DNA of 64,000 nt from CAZART01 sp964487555 (GTDB lineage: Bacteria; Bacteroidota; Rhodothermia; Rhodothermales; VXPQ01): positions 53,717-117,716 of the forward strand of contig CAZART010000003.1 in the NCBI GenBank assembly GCA_964487555.1. Reading direction: 5' to 3'. Position numbers and translations under genes: made by a program. Shown here in pieces: positions 32,573-40,994 of the stretch. The notes under the pieces were generated by a model. The model searched no databases and was not told the origin of the DNA. It saw nothing but the letters and a program-made list of their open reading frames with translations. Every line of letters begins with the position of its first letter. The first letter of the stretch is position 1.

Positions 32573-34339
32573 TTATCGCCCGAAACGAGGGTTCACAATA
32601 TTATTATAGATCGAGCCGAACATATAACCAAAGCCAAGCGTGACGAAATACCGGTAGTCGGTCGCGAGTTCCTTTCGTCGTAGGAGAATCTCCTCCGGCG
32701 TCGCTCCGCCTTTCGGCAGGTAGATCTGATCGCGAATGGAGGAAACACCACCTGTAACGTCGAGCGACAGGCCCCGAAATAGGCGCAGGCTCACATAGGC
32801 ATCGGAATCTACGCTGTAGTGTTCGGTGAGATAATGATTACCGACGAGGCTTGCGCCGAGGCTTCCCCACGGCTGCTTGATGTCGAGCGTGATTGTGAGC
32901 ACCTGCCGCGCGAAGATCTCCGATGTCTTCTCGAACAGCGTTTCCTCGAGATAGTCGAACGAGGTGACACCGAACTCGTAGAGGAATGTAAATCGCTTGC
33001 GGCTGGACTCTGAATACGGGAAGATATTGAACTCCAGGGCCGGGGCAAGTCGGAGCGTAAGATCCTGATTTGCGAACGTTGAACGCAGCACCGAGGAGCG
33101 AAGCCCAAGTGACCAACGCGCACCGATACTCCGGACTCCAAGCGCGTCTCCGCTATAGCTCTCAAGGATGTCTTCGTACGTCGTTCCGTCGTACTCGAAG
33201 AACTGCACGTAGCGTGTCGCTTTGCCGCCCAACTCAATTTTCCAGCGTTCCGTAACGTGACTGGCCGAGGGTGTGACGTAGCCTTGATAGGATCGGAACT
33301 GTTGCTCGCCGTTAGCGGACCCGCCGGCAAAGATCTTGAAAACCCACGAATTCCAGGGGTCACTCTCAGGATCCCGCACCGCCGACTCCGTTTCCGGAGG
33401 TACATACGCAATCTGAAGCCAGTCACGCTGCGGAGTTCGGCTGAGATAGCGGATCAGTCCGATTTTGAAGACGTGAGCAAGGCCGCTCCGCATTTCATCG
33501 GAGGTGTCGTTTTGGAGCGCCGTGTACGAGAGCGTATCACGCAGTCCGGCGAAGTCGCGTCGCCCTGTGAAAAGCAGCGTGAATGCCGTGCCTCCCGCCC
33601 CGGTCGGCTGCGCTGTAATAAGCACGTAGGCATCGGCATCCTTGCGGTCGCGAACGTAGTCGACGAATGGAATCGATCGCCGGAAAAAATCGAAATCGCA
33701 GTGCTGCGAATCACAGTCGACATACACCCGGAGCCGCTCCTCCTCGTCGGCCCGAAGACCGTCCTCCCGCGCCGGTTTCCGCACAACGTCGAGGGGAGAC
33801 GTCAGCGCGCCTGAGGCCGCGACCGACGTTGCTCCGGTTGGGGACGCAAGAGGCGCCGGCTCTCCTTCGCGCCCTTCTTCACCGGCTTTAGCCACTCCCG
33901 GCGCTCGGAGGCGGGCCGCAGGCACCGCACCCAATGTATCCGCGCCTTCCAAGCCCGAAGAAGCATCGCCGAGATACACCGCTTTAGGGTCGCTCTTCCA
34001 GATCCAGGCGTCGCCTGGCAGTATGCTCACCCGTTCGCGGGCCTGCGAAGCGAGTTCCCGGTCTGCGAAAGATCCTACAGTGACTCTGAAGCGCCGTTCT
34101 CCATTGATCTCCACCGCATAGATGGAAGTCCGGAAACCGTGCGGCCGGGCTAACGGCTGAAAGGCGCGGGCGACGAGCTCGGCGTCGGCCGGGTCTACGG
34201 TAGAGCTGATGACGATCACCCATAGACTGTCACGTGCCCCGCTGGTAGCTTCCACCGCGATTGCAGAATGGCCGGCGTGTGCGATTGTCCATGAAAATAG
34301 CGTTGCGAAAATTACCAGCAGGCAGAGTGGGGCCTTCAT
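32573..34339 (-). CDS. SPOR-domain outer-membrane beta-barrel protein (paralogue of 10439-11731)
   Basis: The ATG at 34337-34339 opens a signal peptide (MKAPLCLLVIFATLFSWTIAHA); the product is 588 residues. Residues of about 35-115 form a SPOR-like peptidoglycan-binding domain (LWVIVISSTVDPADAELVARAF, later FRVTVGSFADRELASQA). A Pro/Ala-rich linker follows, then the shared periplasmic domain (YVDCDSQHCDFDFFRRSIPFVDYVRDR, later TAQPTGAGG). A beta-barrel ends in YNNIVNPRFGR. The last two regions match the protein at 10439-11731 along their length. The family function is unknown. The SPOR domain suggests anchoring to denuded glycan at division sites. Confidence 0.85.
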   Translation of the reverse strand: MKAPLCLLVIFATLFSWTIAHAGHSAIAVEATSGARDSLWVIVISSTVDPADAELVARAFQPLARPHGFRTSIYAVEINGERRFRVTVGSFADRELASQARERVSILPGDAWIWKSDPKAVYLGDASSGLEGADTLGAVPAARLRAPGVAKAGEEGREGEPAPLASPTGATSVAASGALTSPLDVVRKPAREDGLRADEEERLRVYVDCDSQHCDFDFFRRSIPFVDYVRDRKDADAYVLITAQPTGAGGTAFTLLFTGRRDFAGLRDTLSYTALQNDTSDEMRSGLAHVFKIGLIRYLSRTPQRDWLQIAYVPPETESAVRDPESDPWNSWVFKIFAGGSANGEQQFRSYQGYVTPSASHVTERWKIELGGKATRYVQFFEYDGTTYEDILESYSGDALGVRSIGARWSLGLRSSVLRSTFANQDLTLRLAPALEFNIFPYSESSRKRFTFLYEFGVTSFDYLEETLFEKTSEIFARQVLTITLDIKQPWGSLGASLVGNHYLTEHYSVDSDAYVSLRLFRGLSLDVTGGVSSIRDQIYLPKGGATPEEILLRRKELATDYRYFVTLGFGYMFGSIYNNIVNPRFGR

Positions 34340-34666
34340 ATGTATGGTATCATTCTCAATTAAAATCGCGGCTCGTGCCGGCACTCACCACGCGGGCAGG
34401 TTGCGCTGCAGATGTTTCCGCGACGAGAGCTCCGAAGCAAGTCAACATCAACTCCTCCGGCTGCCCACGAGGCCGGCGCCGTGTCTTGTCCTACTGATTC
34501 TACGCACTGCGCGTACGTCGGCGCCGTCACCACCGACATGGGTCCCATGTATATTAGCAGAACAGCTGCCGCCCGGCGTAGACGACGGTGGCGACATCGC
34601 CGATGATATCGCTCCCTTCCGCTCCGTCGTCGAAGACGATTGAGGGCATCCGGGTCGTCGCAGACG
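34340..34666. other. Intergenic region between barrel gene and glycan cluster
   Basis: I see no gene here. The minus-strand leader of the SPOR-barrel gene is AT-rich (34340-34370), as expected for a promoter. The rest lies downstream of the last gene of the glycan operon; I found no clear hairpin terminator in it. Confidence 0.35.
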
Positions 34667-35854
34667 TCAGACACCGATCTTATGAAGAAGGTCACGCAAC
34701 ACGACCTGCGCATCGAAGTAGTCTCGAGCTATCTCGGAGGCGGCGCGAACGTGCCGTCCATAATCTGCCTCGACCGTCTCGATACATGCGACCGCCTCGT
34801 CCCCGGTTGAGAAAGCCAGGAGCCCTTCACCAGTGGGGAGGATTCGGCTGAAGCCGGTATCCTGCAGAACGGCCGGCCGGCCGGCGGCAAGATAACACGC
34901 GGAGCGGCAACTGAACCACGCCGTCTCCAGCGCAACGTACACATGTTTCGCCGTAGAAATCTCACCCCGCGATTCGGCGATGAATTGCCGATAGCGTTCG
35001 GGCGTGAGGGTGGCGCTCGGGCCGTCCTCTGTCGACCAACCCTGTCCACGGAGACGCTCCAAGGGCGCATTTTTGCCTCCAAGCGCCACGCGGAGTGGGA
35101 CGCTGAGCCGGGAAGGCAGCCTTTCAATCTTCTCAAATTCGGCCCCCTTGCTCTTGTACTCGACGTCCTCATAGATCAGCGGCCCCTTGAAGGCATTCCA
35201 CGTCATTACGGTCGTCCACGGCGACCCGGAAGGTGGTTCTGAGCGTGCGAGCGGAGCCCAGAGATCCAGCACGATGGGCATCCGCGTTGTGATCCATTCG
35301 TATCCGACGATGGGTACGGAGCACGAAGGTGATCCGATGAGCTCGGCGTAGGTAGCATGACGGTCGTGCTCGGCTACGCCGGCGCACCATCGGTCCACAT
35401 TCTCGGACCAATCGAACCGTTCGCTGAGCATAATCTGATTGTAGCCGGGATCGGTGTCAAGGAAAACCTTGACACAATCGGACGCTAGATTCTCCGGAAT
35501 TATACAGGCTCCGCTCACGTTCAGAAACAGATCGGCCGTACGTGCAACCTCGTCGAACTCGGCGCGAGCCATCCCATAGCTCGTCTCATGTAGATGGAGA
35601 TAGTGCCATCGATCCGACAGGTCCGGGGCATAGGTATCGAAGAAAGTCTTGATGAAGCTCGCCGAGTAGCGGCCGTCCGCCGTATTGCGTTTATCGACCG
35701 GATGGTACGGCCAGCTCCACGTGTCCTCGTGATAATAAACATCATACCCCAGCCGGTGAAACCCGACGACGTACTGGAGATAGTCCCATGCAACGCCGCC
35801 GACCGGATAGAGTCCGACGAGACCCGTAATAATAATTCGTGGGGATGGAGCCAT
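34667..35854 (-). CDS. Glycosyltransferase family protein (GT-B-like), last gene of glycan cluster
   Basis: This 395-residue protein starts with a Rossmann-like glycine motif (RIIITGLVGLYPVGGVAWDYLQYVVGFHRLGYDVYYHED) that fits a GT-B acceptor domain. The C-terminal half has KHVYVALETAWFSCRSACYLAAGRPAVLQDTGFSRILPTGEGLLAFSTGDEAVACI. This last pattern is the donor-sugar binding region of GT1/GT4-like enzymes. It should transfer a sugar, probably to the product of this cluster. It lies 34 bp behind the sulfotransferase gene. It does not carry the shared C-terminal module of the four genes upstream. Confidence 0.85.
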   Translation of the reverse strand: MAPSPRIIITGLVGLYPVGGVAWDYLQYVVGFHRLGYDVYYHEDTWSWPYHPVDKRNTADGRYSASFIKTFFDTYAPDLSDRWHYLHLHETSYGMARAEFDEVARTADLFLNVSGACIIPENLASDCVKVFLDTDPGYNQIMLSERFDWSENVDRWCAGVAEHDRHATYAELIGSPSCSVPIVGYEWITTRMPIVLDLWAPLARSEPPSGSPWTTVMTWNAFKGPLIYEDVEYKSKGAEFEKIERLPSRLSVPLRVALGGKNAPLERLRGQGWSTEDGPSATLTPERYRQFIAESRGEISTAKHVYVALETAWFSCRSACYLAAGRPAVLQDTGFSRILPTGEGLLAFSTGDEAVACIETVEADYGRHVRAASEIARDYFDAQVVLRDLLHKIGV

Positions 35855-35888
35855 CTCGAAAAGGCCAGATGCGCAATTGAAAAACGAT

Positions 35889-36842
35889 TCAGACTCTCAG
35901 GTCGAACACCACCGCCTGCTCATTCTCCGATACACATTGAAAATGCGAGCGCAGATGCCGGTGAAAACCTGAATAGTAATCCAACCACCAGAAGGCCGGC
36001 CACGCGATGATCATAAATTGTGCCCCGTCGCTCCGTAAGCGCTCGAGTTCCATGATGGCGGTTTCGTCATCGGGCGGCGGTCCCCAGTATTGGCCGTTTT
36101 GCTCGAGAAATGGTATAGGCTGACGTCCCGTGATCGTCAGCGCTGAATTAATCTTATTGTGATCGACAAGAATGAATTTATTCCCTTCCGCAACGAATTT
36201 GGTTACGGTACAGGCCATTGAAGCGACATTTCGATGCCATTGCTCCCGCTCCTGCGGCGACTGCGGTTTGCCGGAAGGTCGCGTAGCATTGTGCCGGACG
36301 TCCCATTCTTCAAGAGCGGCATCGAGAGATCCCTCAGCACCCACGGCGTCCCAGAACCTGGCAAAAGGCTCCTTAATATCGTGAAGCCACATGGTCATCG
36401 CTAGCGGCTTCGATTCCAGAAACATCTCGATGTTGTGATTCACGGTATCCCAATACTGGAGTCCGATTTCGTAACGCTGTTCGTCTGAAAGACTCCAGAC
36501 ATTCCCGTAATGCTGAAGCACACCCCAGGCGAAGGCGAACAGAATACTTTCATCACCCCTCACAGATATGCTCTTTGCCACATCCTCCCGATTCCTTAAC
36601 AAATGAACGTAAAAAGCCTGATCGCCAAAATGTTTATCCAGCGTGCCGAGAAACCAGCTGAGGCGGTTGTCCACCTCAATGTGATCGCAGGGATAGGTTA
36701 GCGGGAAGTAGGGATGATGCGTGCTCGCGTTCCGCCATGGCGCCTGACTCTCATGAGCCACCGTATAGTTAGTTATGTGGTGGCAGGCGCAGGCGAACGT
36801 CTCCGTTCCGCATCGCCCTGTAGAAAGAATAAACACGTTCAT
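35889..36842 (-). CDS. Sulfotransferase-like protein with shared C-terminal WWL module
   Basis: This 317-residue protein has an N-terminal P-loop-like PAPS-binding motif (FILSTGRCGTETFACA) and a 3'-phosphate-binding segment (VHLLRNREDVAKSISV), as in sulfotransferases. Residues 221-317 form a different domain with PFLEQNGQYWGPPPDDE and AWPAFWWLDYYSGFHRHL, also present at the ends of the next three upstream genes. It probably sulfates the glycan product. The length of the catalytic part (about 215 residues) is near the family's lower limit, so catalytic competence is unproven. It starts 61 bp after the methyltransferase stop. Confidence 0.82.
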   Translation of the reverse strand: MNVFILSTGRCGTETFACACHHITNYTVAHESQAPWRNASTHHPYFPLTYPCDHIEVDNRLSWFLGTLDKHFGDQAFYVHLLRNREDVAKSISVRGDESILFAFAWGVLQHYGNVWSLSDEQRYEIGLQYWDTVNHNIEMFLESKPLAMTMWLHDIKEPFARFWDAVGAEGSLDAALEEWDVRHNATRPSGKPQSPQEREQWHRNVASMACTVTKFVAEGNKFILVDHNKINSALTITGRQPIPFLEQNGQYWGPPPDDETAIMELERLRSDGAQFMIIAWPAFWWLDYYSGFHRHLRSHFQCVSENEQAVVFDLRV

Positions 36843-36903
36843 TGTCGCGTCTCTAGCCGAAAGTCAAACTGCCGACATTTTCCGCTTCGAGGATTGTTTG
36901 GAT

Positions 36904-37959
36904 TTAATCGACCAGGGAAAAGACCACGAGCCGGCGATTCTCGAGCTCACATCGGAAATTCGAATGTAAGAATTGAGAAAAGCTGGTATAGTAATCGAGC
37001 CACCAGAACGCAGGCCATGCGATAACGATGTGATGGGCTCCCTCTCGACGTAAACGCATCAGTTCGTCTATGGCCGCCTTGTCGTCCTGCGGCGCCCCCC
37101 AGTATTCGCCATTCCTCTCCAAGAACGGTATTCGGTTACATCCAGGTACGATTTCGATATCCGCCCACTGGTTGTCATCTACCAGGATGTAAGCCGAGTC
37201 GGCCGGCAGCAGGGACGCGAGCTCTTTTTTTAAGATCTCGATTCGATGCCGCTCCAGATCCTTTGCCGGCACAGGCGCTCGGATGAGAACGACGGCCATC
37301 CCCTTCGTGAATCCTGCAAGACTGCTCACCTCGATGGCATCGGCAAACTCGTCGTGCCACGTCGCCATTGCTTTCGCCTCCTCCGCACGATGTGCGTCGT
37401 CGAGCAATACGAGAGTTCCAGGGCGGGCGAACTCCATGGCCTGATACAACACACCCCGGCGGCCGCCGAGAAGAAGGGGGGGACCATCGATTACGATCAG
37501 GTCGACGGCTCCGTGGGATGCGACCAGTTCAGGATGAAACCGATACACAGGCAACGCCTCATCGACGAATTCACGAACGACCAGCGGAGCCAGATGAACA
37601 GCGACCGAAATCGAGTCAGCGTGCGTTCGAATCTGCTCCTCCGTCGTCGATTTGTAGTCCGGATCATGATCGATGGAGCTAATATGGCATGGGACATCGG
37701 CGTCGAAGCACGCCCACGCCAAAACTCTTGTGGATAGACCCGACCCGAATTCGAGTATGTGCGCCGGCCGCAGGTGGCGCACCAGGGCAACCATCAGGCG
37801 CAGGGCGTCGGCCGTAAGCGTCCAGGCGCAAGGCTCCGGCTCGGGCTGCATCCGGGACAGGTCGACCGCTTCCGCTGTGCGGAGCGCCGACTGCAGCGCC
37901 TGACGTGCCTTTGCAACCGCTTCGTCCGTCTCGGTAACTCGCAAAAAGCTCAGGCTCAT
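36904..37959 (-). CDS. Class I SAM methyltransferase with shared C-terminal WWL module
   Basis: This 351-residue protein has a methyltransferase domain at about 35-240. Motif I is HILEFGSGLSTRVLAWA; the acidic loop is ISSIDHDPDYK, and the post-motif is LIVIDGPPLLLGGRRGVLY, followed by GTLVLLDDAHR. The pattern is of the Methyltransf_24/TylF-like group, which methylates sugars and aminoglycoside-type products. Residues 255-351 are the shared module (PFLERNGEYWGAPQDDK, AWPAFWWLDYYTSF). Its start overlaps the stop of the GT2 gene by four bases (ATGA), which implies translational coupling. Confidence 0.88.
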   Translation of the reverse strand: MSLSFLRVTETDEAVAKARQALQSALRTAEAVDLSRMQPEPEPCAWTLTADALRLMVALVRHLRPAHILEFGSGLSTRVLAWACFDADVPCHISSIDHDPDYKSTTEEQIRTHADSISVAVHLAPLVVREFVDEALPVYRFHPELVASHGAVDLIVIDGPPLLLGGRRGVLYQAMEFARPGTLVLLDDAHRAEEAKAMATWHDEFADAIEVSSLAGFTKGMAVVLIRAPVPAKDLERHRIEILKKELASLLPADSAYILVDDNQWADIEIVPGCNRIPFLERNGEYWGAPQDDKAAIDELMRLRREGAHHIVIAWPAFWWLDYYTSFSQFLHSNFRCELENRRLVVFSLVD

Positions 37960-39128
37960 GGCATGGACTCCGGAACCGGCGAAACGGCCAAATCAGTCAA
38001 CTCAAAAATGAGAACTGCGTCATTTTCAACGGTGCAGGATGCGTTATCGCGCAAATAGCGGTGCAGTCCACTGTAGGACTCCAGCCACCAGAATGCCGTC
38101 CACCAGACAACGAGGTAACCTGCTCCGGCTTTATAGAGGCGTTGAAGTTCACGGACAGCCGTGTCGTCGTCGGGCGGCCGCCCCCAATACACTCCGTCTC
38201 GTTCGAGAAAGGGGACCGCGTGACGGTCGGAAACAGGCTCCCTATCGCCCCATTCGTCCTCGTTTAACAACACGTACGTTCCACCGGGTGGAATTACGTT
38301 CTCAATTTCCCGCCTGGCCTTCAGCAGTCTGCGCGGCCAGAGGGAATTAAAATTTCTCTCCCTCCATAGCGCCGCGTTAACCTCTTCTCCCTGCTGTACC
38401 AAATGCTCCTCGAGGACGCGACAATTTGCTTCAAAGCGCTCTATGTAATTCTCGATTCTTTCGTCAGTCAGCGGCCTGTCTCTGTAATTGTTGTTGCCGT
38501 GTGCCCGGTAAGTACCCTGCGGTTCCGTTAACGTATCTATCCTGCCGTACGCCGGTGCTAACGTGATCAGATAAACATCTGCTCCATTAATGTAGGGAGC
38601 TTCCGGCATCGGAAACACCTTCTCGCAGAAGCTTGACCTTACCGCAGATCCCGTCGTAAAGTGAAAGTCGTAAAGAGGACCTTCGCGCAGTATTAATGCA
38701 CGAAGATCTCCTTTTGGAGGCGTTTGCGTGGTACTTATCTTTCCCGTGGATCGTCCCTGCGCATCAACTACCTGCAGCGGCCACTGTACTTTTACGATTC
38801 CGTCATCACGAAAAAGGCGCATGGCCTGATCTATAGCGGTGGAATACAATATGTCATCCGAATCCAAAAAGCAGATGACCTCTCCTCGACTAACTTCAAA
38901 GCCTGCGTTGTAAGCGGATGCCTGTCCACCATTCGTCTTGAAAACTGGAACGACCCGGTCAGAATATCTCTCAATGATCGTTCTTGATTGATCCGTAGAA
39001 CCATCATCCACAACAATCACTTCAGTGTCGCTATACGTTTGGTTAAGTGCACTTTCTATGCATTCATCGAGGTACGTACCGTAGTTGTAATTATTTATTA
39101 TAATACTTACGTATGTATTACTAGTCAT
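37956..39128 (-). CDS. GT2 glycosyltransferase with shared C-terminal WWL module
   Basis: This 390-residue protein has a GT-A fold GT2 domain: VSIIINNYNYGTYLDECIESALNQTYSD, then VIVVDDGSTDQSR and the DXD-like VICFLDSDDILY. Residues 283-379 are the shared module (VPFLERDGVYWGRPPDDD, then TAFWWLESYSGLHRYL), with Trp-Thr replacing the Trp-Pro of the others. The ATG at 39126-39128 has a GAGGAA ribosome site. The 5' part is AT-rich: 17 G+C of 60 at 39061-39120, against about 60% elsewhere. The domain architecture matches the next gene upstream, so the two probably arose by duplication. Confidence 0.9.
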   Translation of the reverse strand: MTSNTYVSIIINNYNYGTYLDECIESALNQTYSDTEVIVVDDGSTDQSRTIIERYSDRVVPVFKTNGGQASAYNAGFEVSRGEVICFLDSDDILYSTAIDQAMRLFRDDGIVKVQWPLQVVDAQGRSTGKISTTQTPPKGDLRALILREGPLYDFHFTTGSAVRSSFCEKVFPMPEAPYINGADVYLITLAPAYGRIDTLTEPQGTYRAHGNNNYRDRPLTDERIENYIERFEANCRVLEEHLVQQGEEVNAALWRERNFNSLWPRRLLKARREIENVIPPGGTYVLLNEDEWGDREPVSDRHAVPFLERDGVYWGRPPDDDTAVRELQRLYKAGAGYLVVWWTAFWWLESYSGLHRYLRDNASCTVENDAVLIFELTDLAVSPVPESMP

Positions 39129-39174
39129 TTTTATTCCTCTTCATATTTGATGCCAAAAGCGTTCAGCGACGATC

Positions 39175-40347
39175 TTAATTTGTAGACGTGCTCACATTCT
39201 GCAAATCAAATAATACTACGCGGTCATTACGCAGGCGGCTGGTAAACTGAGTTTCGAGATAGTGATAAAATTGGTCATAATATTCCATCCACCAGAAAGC
39301 CGGCCAGGCAAAGGCGACGTAACGCGCCCCGTCCTCTCGCCGTCGCATTAATTCCTTGATTGCGGCTTCATCATTCCCTGGCGGGCCCCAGTAGATTCCA
39401 TCTCGAGCAGGGAACGGCAAGCACCGGCGGCCGGCAATCTCGTCGGTGCCCCACGTATTTTCATCCACAAGGATGATAGACTCTCCTTCGGGGACGATTT
39501 CGGCGAGGTCGCGTATGGCTTCGTTCAGTCGATGAAACCATGAGTTTTCCTTCCAGTGCGCGACGTCAATGTCAATTCCCATCTCGTCCATAAAGCGATG
39601 CAAGACCAGACACTGCTGCTCATAGCCGTCAAGCTCGAATCGCAGCTTGTCCTCGAACGACTTGCCGGTATACATATTCCTTCCGTGGATCCGGTAACAG
39701 GCTTGTGGCTCTCGTACGGCCGCAATATCGCCAAACAGAGGTGCTAGATTGAAGAGGTACTCATCCCCACCCAGGCGGAAGTAGCTCAGCGACTCGGGTA
39801 TCGGAAGAACCTGCTCCAGGAATCCTCGGGCCCAGGCATTGCCAGACGTCGGTGGGCTGATAGAAGCGGTGGGTCCGCCCTCCACGATGACGTCCTTAAG
39901 ATCACCTTCAGGAAGGGTTCGGTCGGGGATAATCCCCCCTGACAACGCTCCATTCTCATCTACGACCTGCAGCGGCCAGTGAACCTTGACCACGTTCTTT
40001 TCCTTGAATCTATCAACGACCCGCTCGGCGGCTGTGGGAAGTAACAAGTCGTCGGCGTCGAGAAATAGAACGATATCTCCCCGACTGGCCCCAAAACCGG
40101 CGTTGAAGGCAGAGCCCTGGCCTCCATTCTGCTTATAAACGGATGTGATCCGTTCCCCGAATCCGTCGATGACATTCCGAGATTCGTCGGTCGAACCGTC
40201 GTCAACAACCACCACCTCGATTCGAGCATAGCGCTGATTCAATGCGCTTTCGACGGCATAGCTTAGAAATTGGCCGTAGTTATAGTTGGTGATGATAATA
40301 CTCACCAGGGGCATCTGACTCATATCCGCTACATCCGTTTTCTTCAT
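39175..40347 (-). CDS. GT2 glycosyltransferase with shared C-terminal WWL module
   Basis: I use the ATG at 40345-40347 (390 residues), since upstream sequence overlaps the PIG-L gene without family similarity. GT2 motifs are VSIIITNYNYGQFLSYAVESALNQRY, VVVDDGSTDESR and the DXD-like VLFLDADDLLL. Residues of about 289-384 are the shared module (LPFPARDGIYWGPPGNDE, AWPAFWWMEYYDQFYHYL). It resembles the downstream GT2 along the whole length, including the GSTD(E/Q)SR and NGGQ(G/A)S(A)FNAGF blocks. It probably adds one sugar to the cluster product. Confidence 0.88.
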   Translation of the reverse strand: MKKTDVADMSQMPLVSIIITNYNYGQFLSYAVESALNQRYARIEVVVVDDGSTDESRNVIDGFGERITSVYKQNGGQGSAFNAGFGASRGDIVLFLDADDLLLPTAAERVVDRFKEKNVVKVHWPLQVVDENGALSGGIIPDRTLPEGDLKDVIVEGGPTASISPPTSGNAWARGFLEQVLPIPESLSYFRLGGDEYLFNLAPLFGDIAAVREPQACYRIHGRNMYTGKSFEDKLRFELDGYEQQCLVLHRFMDEMGIDIDVAHWKENSWFHRLNEAIRDLAEIVPEGESIILVDENTWGTDEIAGRRCLPFPARDGIYWGPPGNDEAAIKELMRRREDGARYVAFAWPAFWWMEYYDQFYHYLETQFTSRLRNDRVVLFDLQNVSTSTN

Positions 40348-40367
40348 TGTATGGCCACAGGTACTTC

Positions 40368-40994
40368 TCACAGATGCATTTCCTCGAATATCTCGGCATA
40401 ATCGCCCCCGGGCCAGGAGTGCATTTCTCCACGGTAGCGGTTTAGGCCGAGAATCGCTGCGTCGAAGGACATGACCGCACACTGGCTCTCGTACGCCAGT
40501 ATGGCAGCGCGCTTCGTCTCAACGTAGTCCGAGATGTCAACGATCTCATCGATGGCTTGAAGCGGCGTCCAGATCTCGTACAGTAGCACACGGCCGGGTT
40601 TCGGGAGTCCGACCAGCGCTCGTTTTGTGAGTCGCACGGTAGCCTGGTGATCCGTATGCATCTCTCGCTGATGCGGTAAATAAACGAGATCCGGCTGCCA
40701 CGACTGAAGTTTCCCTCGCAACCTGTCCACCAGCGATTTTGTGGCCTGTAGGGCGCCGTCCGGCGCATGGTAGAACTCTATTTGGGCTATGCCCAGGATG
40801 CCGCAGGCGACCCTCGCCTCTTGTTCGCGAATATGCCGTATTTTTTCGGGGGCGCAGCCATGACCGCCCTTCTCGCCGGAGGTCAAAAAAATGGCGTGGA
40901 CGACATCGCCCTCAACGATGTGACGGCGCAATGTTCCTCCGCAGCCGATCGACTCATCGTCCGGATGAGGACTCAGTACGAGAACTCGCTTCAT
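40368..40994 (-). CDS. PIG-L (LmbE) family deacetylase
   Basis: This 208-residue protein has the zinc-binding motif of PIG-L deacetylases: VLSPHPDDESIGCGGTL at the N-terminus, and a third ligand in the YLPHQREMHTDHQATVRL block. Homologues remove N-acetyl groups from GlcNAc-type sugars in GPI, mycothiol, bacillithiol and antibiotic pathways. Here it should expose an amine on a GlcNAc residue for a later step, perhaps for the neighbouring acyltransferase. The start overlaps the GNAT stop by four bases (ATGA). Length is normal. Confidence 0.94.
   Translation of the reverse strand: MKRVLVLSPHPDDESIGCGGTLRRHIVEGDVVHAIFLTSGEKGGHGCAPEKIRHIREQEARVACGILGIAQIEFYHAPDGALQATKSLVDRLRGKLQSWQPDLVYLPHQREMHTDHQATVRLTKRALVGLPKPGRVLLYEIWTPLQAIDEIVDISDYVETKRAAILAYESQCAVMSFDAAILGLNRYRGEMHSWPGGDYAEIFEEMHL

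Noticed and set aside
36904..40347. The WWL tails as normal C-termini of GT2 or methyltransferase enzymes
   Set aside because: The same tail follows a sulfotransferase, a methyltransferase and two GT2 domains, and the neighbouring GTs without it are complete.
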